Below are positions 8,367-18,701 of a stretch of DNA of 64,000 nucleotides, piece by piece (position 1 is the first letter of the stretch; each line of letters opens with the position of its first letter). This DNA comes from Burkholderiales bacterium. Lineage in GTDB: Bacteria; Pseudomonadota; Gammaproteobacteria; Burkholderiales; Burkholderiaceae_C. A model generated the notes under the pieces. The model did no database searches. It was not told the origin of the DNA and worked only from the letters and a program-made list of their open reading frames with translations. Location: contig JADJCH010000015.1 in NCBI GenBank assembly GCA_016703325.1, positions 70,249 through 134,248 of the forward strand. Reading direction: 5' to 3'. The position numbers and the translations under genes were made by a program.

Positions 8367-10195
8367 TGGCGTCCATCGCTACTTCCGCCGGCTATTCCGG
8401 TTCTCTGCCGCGCCGCAGGTTCGACGTGGTGATCGTCGGTGCGGGCGGCTCGGGCATGCGCGCTTCGCTGCAATTGGCGCGCGCCGGCCTGAATGTCGCC
8501 GTGCTGACCAAGGTTTTCCCGACGCGCTCGCACACCGTTGCGGCGCAGGGGGGCATCGGTGCGTCCCTCGGCAACATGTCCGAGGACAACTGGCATTACC
8601 ACTTCTACGACACCATCAAGGGGTCGGACTGGCTGGGTGACCAGGATGCCATCGAGTTCATGTGCCGTGAGGCGACCAAGGTCGTCTACGAGCTGGAACA
8701 CTTCGGCATGCCGTTCGACCGCAACCCGGACGGCAGCATCTACCAGCGCCCCTTCGGCGGTCACACCGCCAATTACGGCGAGAAGCCGGTTCAGCGCGCC
8801 TGCGCCGCGGCCGACCGCACCGGCCATGCCATGCTGCACACGCTGTACCAGCAGAACGTCAAGTCGCGCACCAACTTCTTCGTCGAGTGGATGGCGCTCG
8901 ACCTGATCCGCGACGCCGAAGGCGACGTGGTCGGCGTCACCGCGCTCGAGATGGAGACCGGCGAGCTGCACATCCTCGAGGCCAAGACCGTGCTGCTGGC
9001 CACCGGCGGTGCCGGCCGGATCTTTGCGGCCTCCACCAACGCCTTCATCAACACCGGTGACGGCCTGGGCATGGCCGCGCGCGCCGGCATCCCGCTGCAG
9101 GACATGGAGTTCTGGCAGTTCCATCCCACCGGCGTGGCCGGCGCGGGTGTGCTGCTGACCGAAGGCTGCCGCGGCGAGGGCGCGATCCTGCGCAACGAGA
9201 AGGGTGAGCGCTTCATGGAGCGCTACGCCCCCACGCTGAAGGACCTGGCTCCGCGCGACTTCGTCTCGCGCTGCATGGACCAGGAGATCAAGGAAGGTCG
9301 CGGCTGCGGTCCCAACAAGGACTACGTGGTGCTGGACATGACCCACCTTGGCGGCGATACCATCCTCAAGCGCCTGCCTTCGGTGTTCGAGATCGGTCAC
9401 AACTTCGCCAACGTCGACATCACCAAGGAGCCGATCCCGGTGGTGCCGACCATCCACTACCAGATGGGCGGCATTCCCACCGGCATCAGCGGCCAGGTCG
9501 TGGTCCCGAAGGGCGACGACCACAAGAGCGTGGTCGGTGGCCTGTATGCGGTCGGTGAATGCTCCTGCGTGTCGGTGCACGGCGCCAACCGCCTGGGCAC
9601 CAACTCCCTGCTGGACCTGCTGGTGTTCGGCAAGTCGGCCGGCAACCACATCATCGAATCGCTCAAGTCCTCGCCCAAGTCCCACAAGGACCTGCCCAAG
9701 GATGCCGCCGACCGCTCTCTGGCCCGCCTGGCCCGTTTGGACGGCAGCAGCTCCGGCGAGTACGCGCAGGACGTCGCCAACGACATCCGCACCGCGATGC
9801 AGCAGCACGCCAGCGTGTTCCGCACCCAGAAGGTCATGGACGAGGGCACGGTCAAGATCAATGCGATCCGCGAGCGCGTGAGCCGCATCATCCTCAAGGA
9901 CAAGTCCAAGGTCTTCAACACCGCGCGCATCGAGGCGCTGGAAGTCGAGAACCTGATGGAGGCCGCCCAGGCCACCATGACCTCGGCTGCGGCCCGCAAG
10001 GAGTGCCGCGGTGCCCACACCGTCAAGGACTACGAGCGTGGTGCGGACGACGCCGAGTTCCCGCTGGGCCGCAACGACAAGGAGTGGATGAAGCACACGC
10101 TGTGGTACAGCGAAGGCAACCGGCTCGACTACAAGCCCGTGAACCTGCAGCCGCTGTCCGTGGACAGCGTGCCGCCCAAGGTCCGTACGTTCTGA
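8366..10195 (+). CDS. sdhA: Succinate dehydrogenase flavoprotein subunit
   Basis: The 609-residue SdhA oxidises succinate to fumarate and passes electrons to SdhB. The FAD-binding 'VVIVGAGGSGMRASLQLA' is near the N-terminus, followed by 'TRSHTVAAQGGIGASLGN' with the His that carries covalent FAD. The 'HPTGVAGAGVLLTEGCRGEGA' active-site region and 'SVHGANRLGTNSLLDLLVFG' are intact. The ATG at 8366 overlaps the sdhD stop, showing translational coupling. No frame problem is seen. Confidence 0.97.
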   Translation: MASIATSAGYSGSLPRRRFDVVIVGAGGSGMRASLQLARAGLNVAVLTKVFPTRSHTVAAQGGIGASLGNMSEDNWHYHFYDTIKGSDWLGDQDAIEFMCREATKVVYELEHFGMPFDRNPDGSIYQRPFGGHTANYGEKPVQRACAAADRTGHAMLHTLYQQNVKSRTNFFVEWMALDLIRDAEGDVVGVTALEMETGELHILEAKTVLLATGGAGRIFAASTNAFINTGDGLGMAARAGIPLQDMEFWQFHPTGVAGAGVLLTEGCRGEGAILRNEKGERFMERYAPTLKDLAPRDFVSRCMDQEIKEGRGCGPNKDYVVLDMTHLGGDTILKRLPSVFEIGHNFANVDITKEPIPVVPTIHYQMGGIPTGISGQVVVPKGDDHKSVVGGLYAVGECSCVSVHGANRLGTNSLLDLLVFGKSAGNHIIESLKSSPKSHKDLPKDAADRSLARLARLDGSSSGEYAQDVANDIRTAMQQHASVFRTQKVMDEGTVKINAIRERVSRIILKDKSKVFNTARIEALEVENLMEAAQATMTSAAARKECRGAHTVKDYERGADDAEFPLGRNDKEWMKHTLWYSEGNRLDYKPVNLQPLSVDSVPPKVRTF

Positions 10196-10217
10196 GCGCC
10201 CGCAGGAGTCGAACAAC

Positions 10218-10925
10218 ATGGCACAAACGCGCACTTTCCAGATCTACCGCTACGACCCGGACAAGGACGCCAAGCCGTACATGCAGACCATCGAGATCGA
10301 GCTCGATGGCAACGAACGCATGCTGCTGGACGCCCTGATCAAGCTCAAGGCCAAGGACCCGACGCTGTCGTTCCGCCGCTCCTGCCGCGAAGGCGTGTGC
10401 GGTTCGGATGCGATGAACATCAACGGCAAGAACGGCCTGGCCTGCCTGACCAACATGCGGGACCTGCCGGGCACCGTGGTGCTCAAGCCGCTGCCGGGCC
10501 TGCCGGTCATCCGCGATCTGATCGTGGACATGACGCAGTTCTTCAAGCAGTACCACTCCATCAAGCCCTATCTGGTCAATGAGACCATGCCGCCGGAGAA
10601 GGAGCGTCTGCAGTCGCCGGAGGAGCGCGAAGAGCTCAACGGACTGTATGAGTGCATCCTCTGCGCCAGTTGCTCCACCAGCTGCCCGAGCTTCTGGTGG
10701 AACCCGGACAAGTTCGTTGGCCCGGCCGGCCTCCTGCAGGCCTACCGCTTCATCGCCGACAGCCGTGACCAGGACACCGAGGCGCGCCTCGACAACCTGG
10801 AAGATCCGTACCGCCTGTTCCGTTGCCACAGCATCATGAACTGTGTCGATGTCTGCCCGAAGGGTCTCAACCCGACCAAGGCCATCGGCAAGATCAAGGA
10901 GCTGATGGTGCGCCGCGCTGTCTGA
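10218..10925 (+). CDS. sdhB: Succinate dehydrogenase iron-sulfur subunit
   Basis: This 235-residue protein relays electrons from FAD to ubiquinone. It shows all cysteine groups expected for the three clusters: 'SCREGVCGSDAMNINGKNGLAC' for [2Fe-2S], 'CILCASCSTSCPSFWW' for [4Fe-4S], and 'CHSIMNCVDVCPKGLNP' completing [3Fe-4S]. The gene is intact, 22 bases after sdhA, with a GGAG ribosome binding site upstream. Confidence 0.97.
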   Translation: MAQTRTFQIYRYDPDKDAKPYMQTIEIELDGNERMLLDALIKLKAKDPTLSFRRSCREGVCGSDAMNINGKNGLACLTNMRDLPGTVVLKPLPGLPVIRDLIVDMTQFFKQYHSIKPYLVNETMPPEKERLQSPEEREELNGLYECILCASCSTSCPSFWWNPDKFVGPAGLLQAYRFIADSRDQDTEARLDNLEDPYRLFRCHSIMNCVDVCPKGLNPTKAIGKIKELMVRRAV

Positions 10926-10982
10926 GTCCGCAGATCGACCGGCCTGCTCCCCAGACCTGTTTCAGCCCACCTGACACACCCG

Positions 10983-11255
10983 ATGGACACCGCCCTGGAT
11001 GCCCGCTCCCTGAGCAAGTTGCGCTGGCGCTGCCGGCGCGGCTTGCTGGAGAACGATCTCTTCATCGAGCGCTTCTTCGAGCGCTACGAGGCGACGATCA
11101 CTGTGCGGCAGGCCGCTGGACTGGAAGCTCTGATGGACTTGGCGGACAACGATCTGCTCGATCTGCTGCTGGTGCGCAAGGAGCCGGAAGGCGAGCTCGC
11201 TCGCCCAGAGGTTCTGGATGTGCTGCAGCAGCTGCGACAGCGCCCGCAGAGGTGA
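10983..11255 (+). CDS. sdhE: SdhE flavinylation factor (succinate dehydrogenase assembly factor 2)
   Basis: This 90-residue protein matches the SdhE/Sdh5 family, which helps attach FAD covalently to SdhA. The conserved 'RWRCRRGLLENDLFIERFFERY' contains the Arg-Gly ('RG') region needed for activity. The length is typical, and the position between sdhB and gltA is common in beta-proteobacteria. Confidence 0.92.
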   Translation: MDTALDARSLSKLRWRCRRGLLENDLFIERFFERYEATITVRQAAGLEALMDLADNDLLDLLLVRKEPEGELARPEVLDVLQQLRQRPQR

Positions 11256-11321
11256 TGCGCGAGCAGGATGTCCCCCTGCGCCGATGGAAGCCCTTTTTCG
11301 AATCCACCCCGAGGAAAACCC

Positions 11322-12638
11322 ATGATGAACCTCTCCGACGTGAAGGCAACGCTATCGTTCTCCGACGGCTCCGCCGCGATGGAACTGCCGATCTACAAGG
11401 GCACCATCGGCCCGGATGTGATCGACATCCGCAAGCTGTACGGCCAGACCGGCAAGTTCACCTACGACCCTGGTTTCCTGTCCACGGCGTCGTGCAACTC
11501 CACCATCACCTACATCGATGGGGACAAGGGCGAACTGCTGTACCGCGGCTACCCGATCGAGCAACTGGCCGAGAAGTGCGATTACCTCGACACCTGCTAC
11601 CTGCTGCTGTACGGTGACCTGCCCAACGATGGCAAGCGCAAGGAGTTTCACTCGCGTGTGATCAACCACACGATGGTGAACGAGCAGATGCAGTTCTTCC
11701 TGCGCGGCTTCCGTCGTGACGCCCACCCCATGGCCATCCTGACCGGCCTGGTGGGTGCGCTGTCGGCCTTCTATCACGACAGCACCGACATCAACAACCC
11801 GCAGCACCGCGAGATCGCGGCGATCCGCCTGATCGCCAAGATGCCCACGCTGGTGGCCATGGCGTACAAGTACAGCATGGGTCAGCCGTACATGTACCCG
11901 CGCAACGAGCTGTCCTATGCGGGCAACTTCATGCGCATGATGTTTGCGACCCCCTGTGCCGACTACACCGTCAACCCGGTGATCGAGCGTGCGCTGGACC
12001 GCATCTTCATCCTGCACGCAGACCACGAGCAGAACGCCTCCACCTCCACGGTGCGCCTGTGCGGTTCGTCGGGCACCAACCCGTTTGCGGCCATCGCTGC
12101 GGGCGTGGCCTGCCTGTGGGGTCCGTCGCACGGCGGTGCCAACGAGGCCTGCCTGAACATGCTGGAGGAAATCCAGACCATGGGCGGCGTGGCCAAGGTG
12201 GGCGAGTTCATGAACCAGGTGAAGGACAAGAACAGCGGCGTCAAGCTGATGGGCTTCGGTCACCGGGTCTACAAGAACTACGACCCGCGCGCCACCCTGA
12301 TGCGCCAGACTTGCCATGAGGTGCTCAACGAGCTGGGCCTGCACGACGATCCGCTGTTCAAGCTGGCCATGTCGCTCGAGAAGATCGCACTGGAAGACGA
12401 CTACTTCGTTGCCCGCAAGCTCTACCCGAACGTCGACTTCTACTCCGGCATCGTGCAGCGCGCCATCGGCATCCCGGTGAGCCTGTTCACCGCGATCTTC
12501 GCGCTGGCCCGCACCGTGGGTTGGATTGCCCAGCTCAACGAGATGATCGCCGACCCCGAGTACAAGATCGGCCGTCCGCGCCAGCTCTTCGTGGGCGCGG
12601 CTTCTCGCGACGTCAAGCCCGTCTCCGAGCGCGCCTGA
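11322..12638 (+). CDS. gltA: Citrate synthase
   Basis: This 438-residue type I citrate synthase condenses acetyl-CoA and oxaloacetate. The catalytic region 'GPSHGGANEA' (His) and 'MGFGHRVYKNYDPRA' (His) are present. The start at 11322 follows a GAGG ribosome binding site and gives the usual N-terminus 'MMNLSDVKATLSF'. An upstream in-frame ATG (11268) would add an unrelated leader. It is the last gene of the sdh operon and is followed by a hairpin. Confidence 0.96.
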   Translation: MMNLSDVKATLSFSDGSAAMELPIYKGTIGPDVIDIRKLYGQTGKFTYDPGFLSTASCNSTITYIDGDKGELLYRGYPIEQLAEKCDYLDTCYLLLYGDLPNDGKRKEFHSRVINHTMVNEQMQFFLRGFRRDAHPMAILTGLVGALSAFYHDSTDINNPQHREIAAIRLIAKMPTLVAMAYKYSMGQPYMYPRNELSYAGNFMRMMFATPCADYTVNPVIERALDRIFILHADHEQNASTSTVRLCGSSGTNPFAAIAAGVACLWGPSHGGANEACLNMLEEIQTMGGVAKVGEFMNQVKDKNSGVKLMGFGHRVYKNYDPRATLMRQTCHEVLNELGLHDDPLFKLAMSLEKIALEDDYFVARKLYPNVDFYSGIVQRAIGIPVSLFTAIFALARTVGWIAQLNEMIADPEYKIGRPRQLFVGAASRDVKPVSERA

Positions 12639-12676
12639 TCGTCCAGGGTCTCCGGCCGTCAGGCCGGGCGCCACGT

Positions 12677-12704
12677 CAACAAGGGCCCTGCGGGGCCCTT
12701 GTTG
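12677..12704 (+). terminator. Hairpin terminator after gltA
   Basis: A 12-bp perfect stem (12677-12688 with 12693-12704) with a 4-base loop lies about 40 bases past gltA. The following sequence is only weakly U-rich, so termination may be partly factor-dependent. Confidence 0.6.
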
Positions 12705-12806
12705 CTTGTGGGGATAGGGGCCTGTCTCGATCGGGCGTTGATCGGAGTTCGGCGTCCCGTCCAAGGTCAGCTCCGGAGGATCAGGCCCTGGCCGGTTCCG
12801 AAATGG

Positions 12807-12831
12807 AAAAAGCCGCCTCCATGGCGGCTTT
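12807..12831 (-). terminator. Terminator of the sucCD operon
   Basis: A 9-bp stem (12809-12817 with 12823-12831) is followed on the minus strand by a short U-run (12807-12810), about 45 bases past the sucD stop. It faces the gltA terminator, so the convergent operons are separated by two hairpins. Confidence 0.7.
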
Positions 12832-12876
12832 CAGGGGTGACAGACCTTCACACTCGCGGTGGAGGTCGCCTGCCGA

Positions 12877-13770
12877 TCACAGCAGACCCTTGAGGATGCG
12901 AGCCATCTCGGAGGGGTTGCGGGTGACCTTGAAGCCGCACTCTTCCATGATCGCCAGCTTGGCGTCCGCGGTGTCCGCGCCGCCGCTGATCAGCGCACCG
13001 GCGTGGCCCATGCGCTTGCCCGCTGGGGCGGTCACGCCGGCGATGAAGCCCACGATCGGCTTCTTCATGTGGGCCTTGCACCACTGCGCGGCTTCGGCCT
13101 CGTCCGGCCCACCGATCTCGCCGATCATGATCACCGCGTCGGTGTCCGGATCGTCGTTGAAGGCGCGCATCACGTCGATGTGCTTCAGACCGTTGATCGG
13201 GTCACCGCCGATGCCCACCGCCGAGGACTGGCCCAGGCCGATCTCGGTCAGCTGCGCCACCGCCTCATAGGTCAGCGTGCCGGAGCGGCTGACCACACCG
13301 ATGCGGCCCTTGCGGTGGATGTGACCGGGCATGATGCCGATCTTGATTTCTTCGGGCGTGATCAGCCCCGGGCAGTTCGGGCCCAGCAGCAGCGTCTTCT
13401 TGCCGCCGGCGGCTTCCTTGGCCTTCATCTTGTTGCGCACTTCCAGCATGTCGCGCACCGGGATGCCTTCGGTGATGCAGATGGCCAGGTCCAGGTCGGC
13501 TTCCACCGCTTCCCAGATCGCGGCGGCCGCGCCCGCGGGCGGCACGTAGATCACGCTGACGTTGGCGCCCTGCTGCTGCGCGGCTTCCTTGACGCTGGCG
13601 TAGATGGGGATGTCGCTGAACTTCTCGCCCGCCTTCTTGGGGTTCACGCCCGCGACGAAGCAGTTCCGGCCGTTGGCATAGGCCTGGCAGCCCAGCGTGT
13701 GGAACTGGCCCGTCTTGCCCGTGATGCCCTGGGTGATGACCCGGCTGTCCTTGTTGATGAAAATCGACAT
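12877..13770 (-). CDS. sucD: Succinyl-CoA synthetase alpha subunit
   Basis: The 297-residue alpha subunit binds CoA and carries the phospho-histidine of the succinyl-CoA to succinate step. 'GITGKTGQFHT' is the CoA-binding loop, and 'GKRMGHAGALISGG' holds the active-site His near residue 256. It lies 23 bases after sucC and is intact. Confidence 0.96.
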   Translation of the reverse strand: MSIFINKDSRVITQGITGKTGQFHTLGCQAYANGRNCFVAGVNPKKAGEKFSDIPIYASVKEAAQQQGANVSVIYVPPAGAAAAIWEAVEADLDLAICITEGIPVRDMLEVRNKMKAKEAAGGKKTLLLGPNCPGLITPEEIKIGIMPGHIHRKGRIGVVSRSGTLTYEAVAQLTEIGLGQSSAVGIGGDPINGLKHIDVMRAFNDDPDTDAVIMIGEIGGPDEAEAAQWCKAHMKKPIVGFIAGVTAPAGKRMGHAGALISGGADTADAKLAIMEECGFKVTRNPSEMARILKGLL

Positions 13771-13793
13771 GTTCGTGTTCCTTCGCTGGGCGC

Positions 13794-14954
<1,161 letters not shown>

Positions 14955-15142
14955 AGGGGCAGCTCCTCAGTTGAATGGGGTGGGGTATCAGGAGGGGAGG
15001 GGGCTCGTGGCGCAGGCACTGTGCAGCGACAAGCTGACCACAAGCTGAGGGGGAGGGAAAGTGGTGTGATTCGCCGAGGGGACCGCAGAGAGTTGAACGG
15101 TGCAGGGTGCGGGGGCTGGGCAGTTGCGCTTCTGTCGGGCGA

Positions 15143-15850
15143 TCAGGCAGCGGCTGCTTCCAGGCCGTTGTCCAGGTGTTGGCGCATCAGCCGCACGGCG
15201 GCGTCCGCATCGCGTTGTTCGAGGGCCTGCATCAGCAGTTGGTGTTCGGCCAGGGACTCCTCCAGCCGGCCCTGCTTGAACAGGGAATGGTGGCGGTTGA
15301 GCTTCATCACCTTGCGCAGGTCGGTGGCAAGCTGCAGCGACCAGCGGTTGCCCGCGACGCTGAGCAGCTGCAGGTGGAAGGCTTCGTTGGTGGCAAAGAA
15401 GAACTCGCGCTGATGCACCTCGCGCTCCAGGCGTTCGTGCAAGGCGCGCAACTGGGCGATCTGCGTGCTGCTGGCGTGGCGGGCCACCTCGCCCGCCGCA
15501 TCGCTTTCGAGCAGCGCCAGCACGTGGTAGACCTGCTTGACGTCCTCGACCGACATCTCGGTGACATAGGCGCCGCGCCGCACCTTCATCGTCACCAAGC
15601 CCTCCACCGCCAGCACCTTCAGGGCCTCGCGCATGGGGGTGCGGCTGATGCCGAAGTCGGCGGCCAGTTTCTGTTCATCGATCCAGCTGCCCGGCTCCAG
15701 TTCCCGGCTGAAGATGCGCTCGCGCAACCGCTCGGCCACATCCTGGTACAGGGCGCGGGGCGACAGGGCACGGTCGGGGGTGGTCAGTGACACGGCATCG
15801 ATTTCCGGTGAGGCGGCAAGCAAGATCTTGAATTCATAATTATGCATCAT
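15143..15850 (-). CDS. GntR-family (FadR/FCD type) transcriptional regulator
   Basis: The protein has 235 residues. An N-terminal winged helix (about 30-95: 'YQDVAERLRERIFSRELEPGSWIDEQKLAADFGISRTPMREALKVLAVEGLV') is followed by an all-helical FCD effector domain with His/Asp residues suited to a metal-bound acid ligand. It is divergent from methylmalonyl-CoA mutase. Its own start and the beginning of the long mutase reading frame overlap, so it probably controls the propionate/methylmalonate genes. The ligand is not known. Confidence 0.88.
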   Translation of the reverse strand: MMHNYEFKILLAASPEIDAVSLTTPDRALSPRALYQDVAERLRERIFSRELEPGSWIDEQKLAADFGISRTPMREALKVLAVEGLVTMKVRRGAYVTEMSVEDVKQVYHVLALLESDAAGEVARHASSTQIAQLRALHERLEREVHQREFFFATNEAFHLQLLSVAGNRWSLQLATDLRKVMKLNRHHSLFKQGRLEESLAEHQLLMQALEQRDADAAVRLMRQHLDNGLEAAAA

Positions 15851-15859
15851 GTATCATGT
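15831..15859. promoter_or_regulatory. AT-rich palindromic region, candidate operator
   Basis: An unusually AT-rich stretch contains the palindrome CATAATTATG (15835-15844) and the related half-sites ATGCAT (15842-15847) and ATGTATCAT (15850-15858). It lies at the start of the FCD regulator gene and about 50-75 bases upstream of the mutase start. It is a plausible binding site for that regulator. Confidence 0.4.
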
Positions 15860-15908
15860 TGCTCGTCCAGTGCGGCAGGTCCCGCAGGCCAAATTCCAGG
15901 AAAACACG

Positions 15909-18107
15909 ATGTCTCAGTCCGCTGCCCCCACACCCGAGGTTCCAGAGGTTCCCAAGGCTCCCGAGTTTCAGACGGCTTCGCTCGATCAGTGGGCCAAGGC
16001 CGCAGCCAAGTCTGCCGGGGGCGACCTGTCCAGGCTGAGCTGGGTGACGCCCGAGGGCATCACCGTCAAGCCGCTGTACACCGCGGAAGACACCGCCAAC
16101 CTGCCCTTCGCCAACACGCTGCCGGGCTTCGAGCCCTTCCTGCGCGGCCCGCAGGCCACGATGTACGCGGTGCGGCCCTGGACGATCCGCCAGTACGCGG
16201 GCTTCTCGACGGCCGAAGAGTCGAACGCCTTCTACCGCAAGGCGCTCGCCGCCGGCGGCCAGGGCGTGTCGGTGGCCTTCGACCTGGCCACGCACCGCGG
16301 CTACGACAGTGACCATCCGCGCGTGACCGGCGACGTCGGCAAGGCCGGCGTGGCGATCGATTCGGTGGAGGACATGAAGATCCTCTTCGACGGCATCCCG
16401 CTGGACAAGGTCAGCGTGTCGATGACGATGAACGGTGCGGTGCTGCCGGTGCTGGCGGGCTACGTGATCGCGGCCGAAGAGCAGGGCGTCAGCCAGGACA
16501 AGCTGTCCGGGACCATCCAGAACGACATCCTCAAGGAGTTCATGGTCCGCAACACCTACATCTACCCGCCCCAGCCGTCGATGAAGATCATCGGCGACAT
16601 CATCGAGTACACGGCCAGGAACATGCCGAAGTTCAACTCGATCAGCATCTCCGGCTACCACATGCAGGAAGCGGGCGCGAACCAGGCGCTGGAGATGGCC
16701 TTCACGCTGGCCGACGGCAAGGAGTACGTCAAGACCGCCATCGCCAAGGGCATGGACGTGGACGAGTTTGCCGGGCGCCTGAGCTTCTTCTGGGCGGTCG
16801 GGATGAACTTCTATCTCGAGATCGCCAAGATGCGTGCGGCCCGCCTGCTGTGGGCGCGCATCATGAAGGGCTTCAACGCCAGGAACCCCAAGAGCCTGAT
16901 GCTGCGCACGCACAGCCAGACCTCGGGCTGGAGCCTGACCGAGCAGGATCCGTACAACAACGTGGTGCGCACCACCATCGAGGCGATGGCCGCGGTGTTC
17001 GGCGGCACGCAGAGCCTGCACACCAACTCGCTGGACGAGGCGATTGCGCTGCCCACCGAGTTCTCCTCGCGCATCGCCCGCAACACCCAGTTGATCATCC
17101 AGGAAGAGACCCACATCACCAACGTGGTGGACCCCTGGGCCGGCAGCTACCTGATGGAGAAGCTCACCCAGGACATGGCCGACAAGGCCTGGGCCATCAT
17201 CGAGGAAGTCGAGGCCATGGGCGGCATGACCCGTGCGGTGGACAGCGGCTGGGCCAAGCTGAAGATCGAGGCCAGCGCGGCCGAGAAGCAGGCGCGCATC
17301 GACTCGGGCAAGGACGTCATCGTCGGCGTCAACAAGTACAAGCTGGCCAAGGAAGACCCGATCGAGATCCTGGACGTGGACAACGTCAAGGTGCGTGACT
17401 CGCAGATCGCCCGCCTGCAGCAGATCAAGGCCAAACGTGATGGCGCCGCCGTGGCCGCTGCACTCGACGCCTTGACCACTGCCGCGCAGTCCGGCCAGGG
17501 CAATCTGCTGGACCTGTCGATCCAGGCCATCCGAGCGCGCGCCACGGTGGGCGAGGTCAGCGATGCGCTGGAGAAGGTGTTTGGCCGCCACCGTGCGGAC
17601 ATCCAGAAGGTGACCGGTGTGTACGCTGCCGCCTACGACTCGGCCGAGGGCTGGGACAAGCTTCAACGCGAGATCGCCGCCTTTGCCGAGCAGCAGGGCC
17701 GCCGCCCGCGCGTGATGATCGCCAAGCTCGGCCAGGACGGCCACGACCGGGGCGCCAAGGTGGTGGCCACGGCCTATGCCGACCTGGGCTTCGACGTCGA
17801 CATGGGCCCGCTGTTCCAGACGCCGGAGGAGTGCGCCCGCCAGGCCATCGAGAACGATGTGCACGCCGTGGGGGTGTCCACCCTGGCCGCCGGCCACAAG
17901 ACCCTGGTGCCGGCCATCATCAACGCGCTGCGCGAGCAGGGTGCGGACGACATCATCGTCTTCGCTGGCGGCGTGATCCCGGCACAGGACTATGGCTACC
18001 TCTACGACGCCGGCGTGAAGGGCATCTTCGGCCCGGGCACGCCGATCCCGGCCTCGGCCAAGGTGGTGCTGGACCAGATCCAGGCGGTTGTGGCAGGTCA
18101 GGCCTGA
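15909..18107 (+). CDS. scpA: Methylmalonyl-CoA mutase, single-chain
   Basis: The 732-residue adenosylcobalamin enzyme isomerises (R)-methylmalonyl-CoA and succinyl-CoA. An N-terminal TIM barrel with 'YQTSGWSL'-type substrate region ('RTHSQTSGWSLTEQDPYNN') is followed by the B12-binding domain, where 'GQDGHDRG' supplies the cobalt-ligating His at about residue 612. It is the large, self-sufficient form, so no small subunit is needed. The ATG at 15909 gives 'MSQSAAPTPEV'; an upstream ATG at 15849 would overlap the divergent regulator. With pccAB and meaB it feeds propionyl-CoA into the TCA cycle. Confidence 0.95.
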   Translation: MSQSAAPTPEVPEVPKAPEFQTASLDQWAKAAAKSAGGDLSRLSWVTPEGITVKPLYTAEDTANLPFANTLPGFEPFLRGPQATMYAVRPWTIRQYAGFSTAEESNAFYRKALAAGGQGVSVAFDLATHRGYDSDHPRVTGDVGKAGVAIDSVEDMKILFDGIPLDKVSVSMTMNGAVLPVLAGYVIAAEEQGVSQDKLSGTIQNDILKEFMVRNTYIYPPQPSMKIIGDIIEYTARNMPKFNSISISGYHMQEAGANQALEMAFTLADGKEYVKTAIAKGMDVDEFAGRLSFFWAVGMNFYLEIAKMRAARLLWARIMKGFNARNPKSLMLRTHSQTSGWSLTEQDPYNNVVRTTIEAMAAVFGGTQSLHTNSLDEAIALPTEFSSRIARNTQLIIQEETHITNVVDPWAGSYLMEKLTQDMADKAWAIIEEVEAMGGMTRAVDSGWAKLKIEASAAEKQARIDSGKDVIVGVNKYKLAKEDPIEILDVDNVKVRDSQIARLQQIKAKRDGAAVAAALDALTTAAQSGQGNLLDLSIQAIRARATVGEVSDALEKVFGRHRADIQKVTGVYAAAYDSAEGWDKLQREIAAFAEQQGRRPRVMIAKLGQDGHDRGAKVVATAYADLGFDVDMGPLFQTPEECARQAIENDVHAVGVSTLAAGHKTLVPAIINALREQGADDIIVFAGGVIPAQDYGYLYDAGVKGIFGPGTPIPASAKVVLDQIQAVVAGQA

Positions 18108-18206
18108 CGGGCGACGGAGGTGGCGACAGTGGTGGCAGTGGTGGCAGTGGCGGTATCGTCAGGGTTTTCCAGATCCATCCTCGAATTGCATCACTGAGGT
18201 CCCCTG

Positions 18207-18701
18207 GTGAACCCTGTCGAACGCGGCAACCCCTCCCCCCGCATCGTGCTGACGCCTGCCGATGAAGGCGACTTTGAAGCCCTGCTCTCGCTGCGCATGG
18301 CCGCCATGCGCGAGAGCCTGGAGTACATCGGTCGTTTTGACCCGCAGCGTGCGCGCGAGCGCCTCAGCCGTGGCTTCAATCCGGCGCACACCCGCCACAT
18401 CCTGTACGAAGGTGGCCTGGTCGGGTTTGTGGCGGTGATCCCGCGCGAACACGACTGGCTGCTGGACCACCTCTACATCCATCCCACCGCCCAGGGCCTG
18501 GGCATCGGCAGCTGGGTGATGGCCCGGGTGCTGGACGAGGCCGACCGACGCTGCGTGGCAGTGAGCGTGACCGCCCTCAAGCACAGCGACGCCACCCGCT
18601 TCTACCAGCGTCACGGGTTCACGCTCGAGGCCGAGGGTGAATGGGATCTCTATTTCCGCCGACCAGCGCAGCCCTGTGCTCCCAAGGCGCCGCAAGCATG
18701 A
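18207..18701 (+). CDS. GNAT-family N-acetyltransferase
   Basis: This 164-residue protein has the GNAT fold. The acetyl-CoA-binding motif A is seen in 'LYIHPTAQGLGIGSWVMARVLDEA' and motif B in 'HSDATRFYQRHGF'. The substrate is unknown. The stop overlaps the meaB start by 4 bases (ATGA), so it is translated with the methylmalonyl-CoA operon; an acyl-CoA-linked role is possible but not shown. Confidence 0.85.
   Translation: MNPVERGNPSPRIVLTPADEGDFEALLSLRMAAMRESLEYIGRFDPQRARERLSRGFNPAHTRHILYEGGLVGFVAVIPREHDWLLDHLYIHPTAQGLGIGSWVMARVLDEADRRCVAVSVTALKHSDATRFYQRHGFTLEAEGEWDLYFRRPAQPCAPKAPQA

Noticed and set aside
15851..15908. A cobalamin riboswitch upstream of methylmalonyl-CoA mutase
   Set aside because: The leader is only about 60 bases and shows no B12-box or the long fold such a switch needs.
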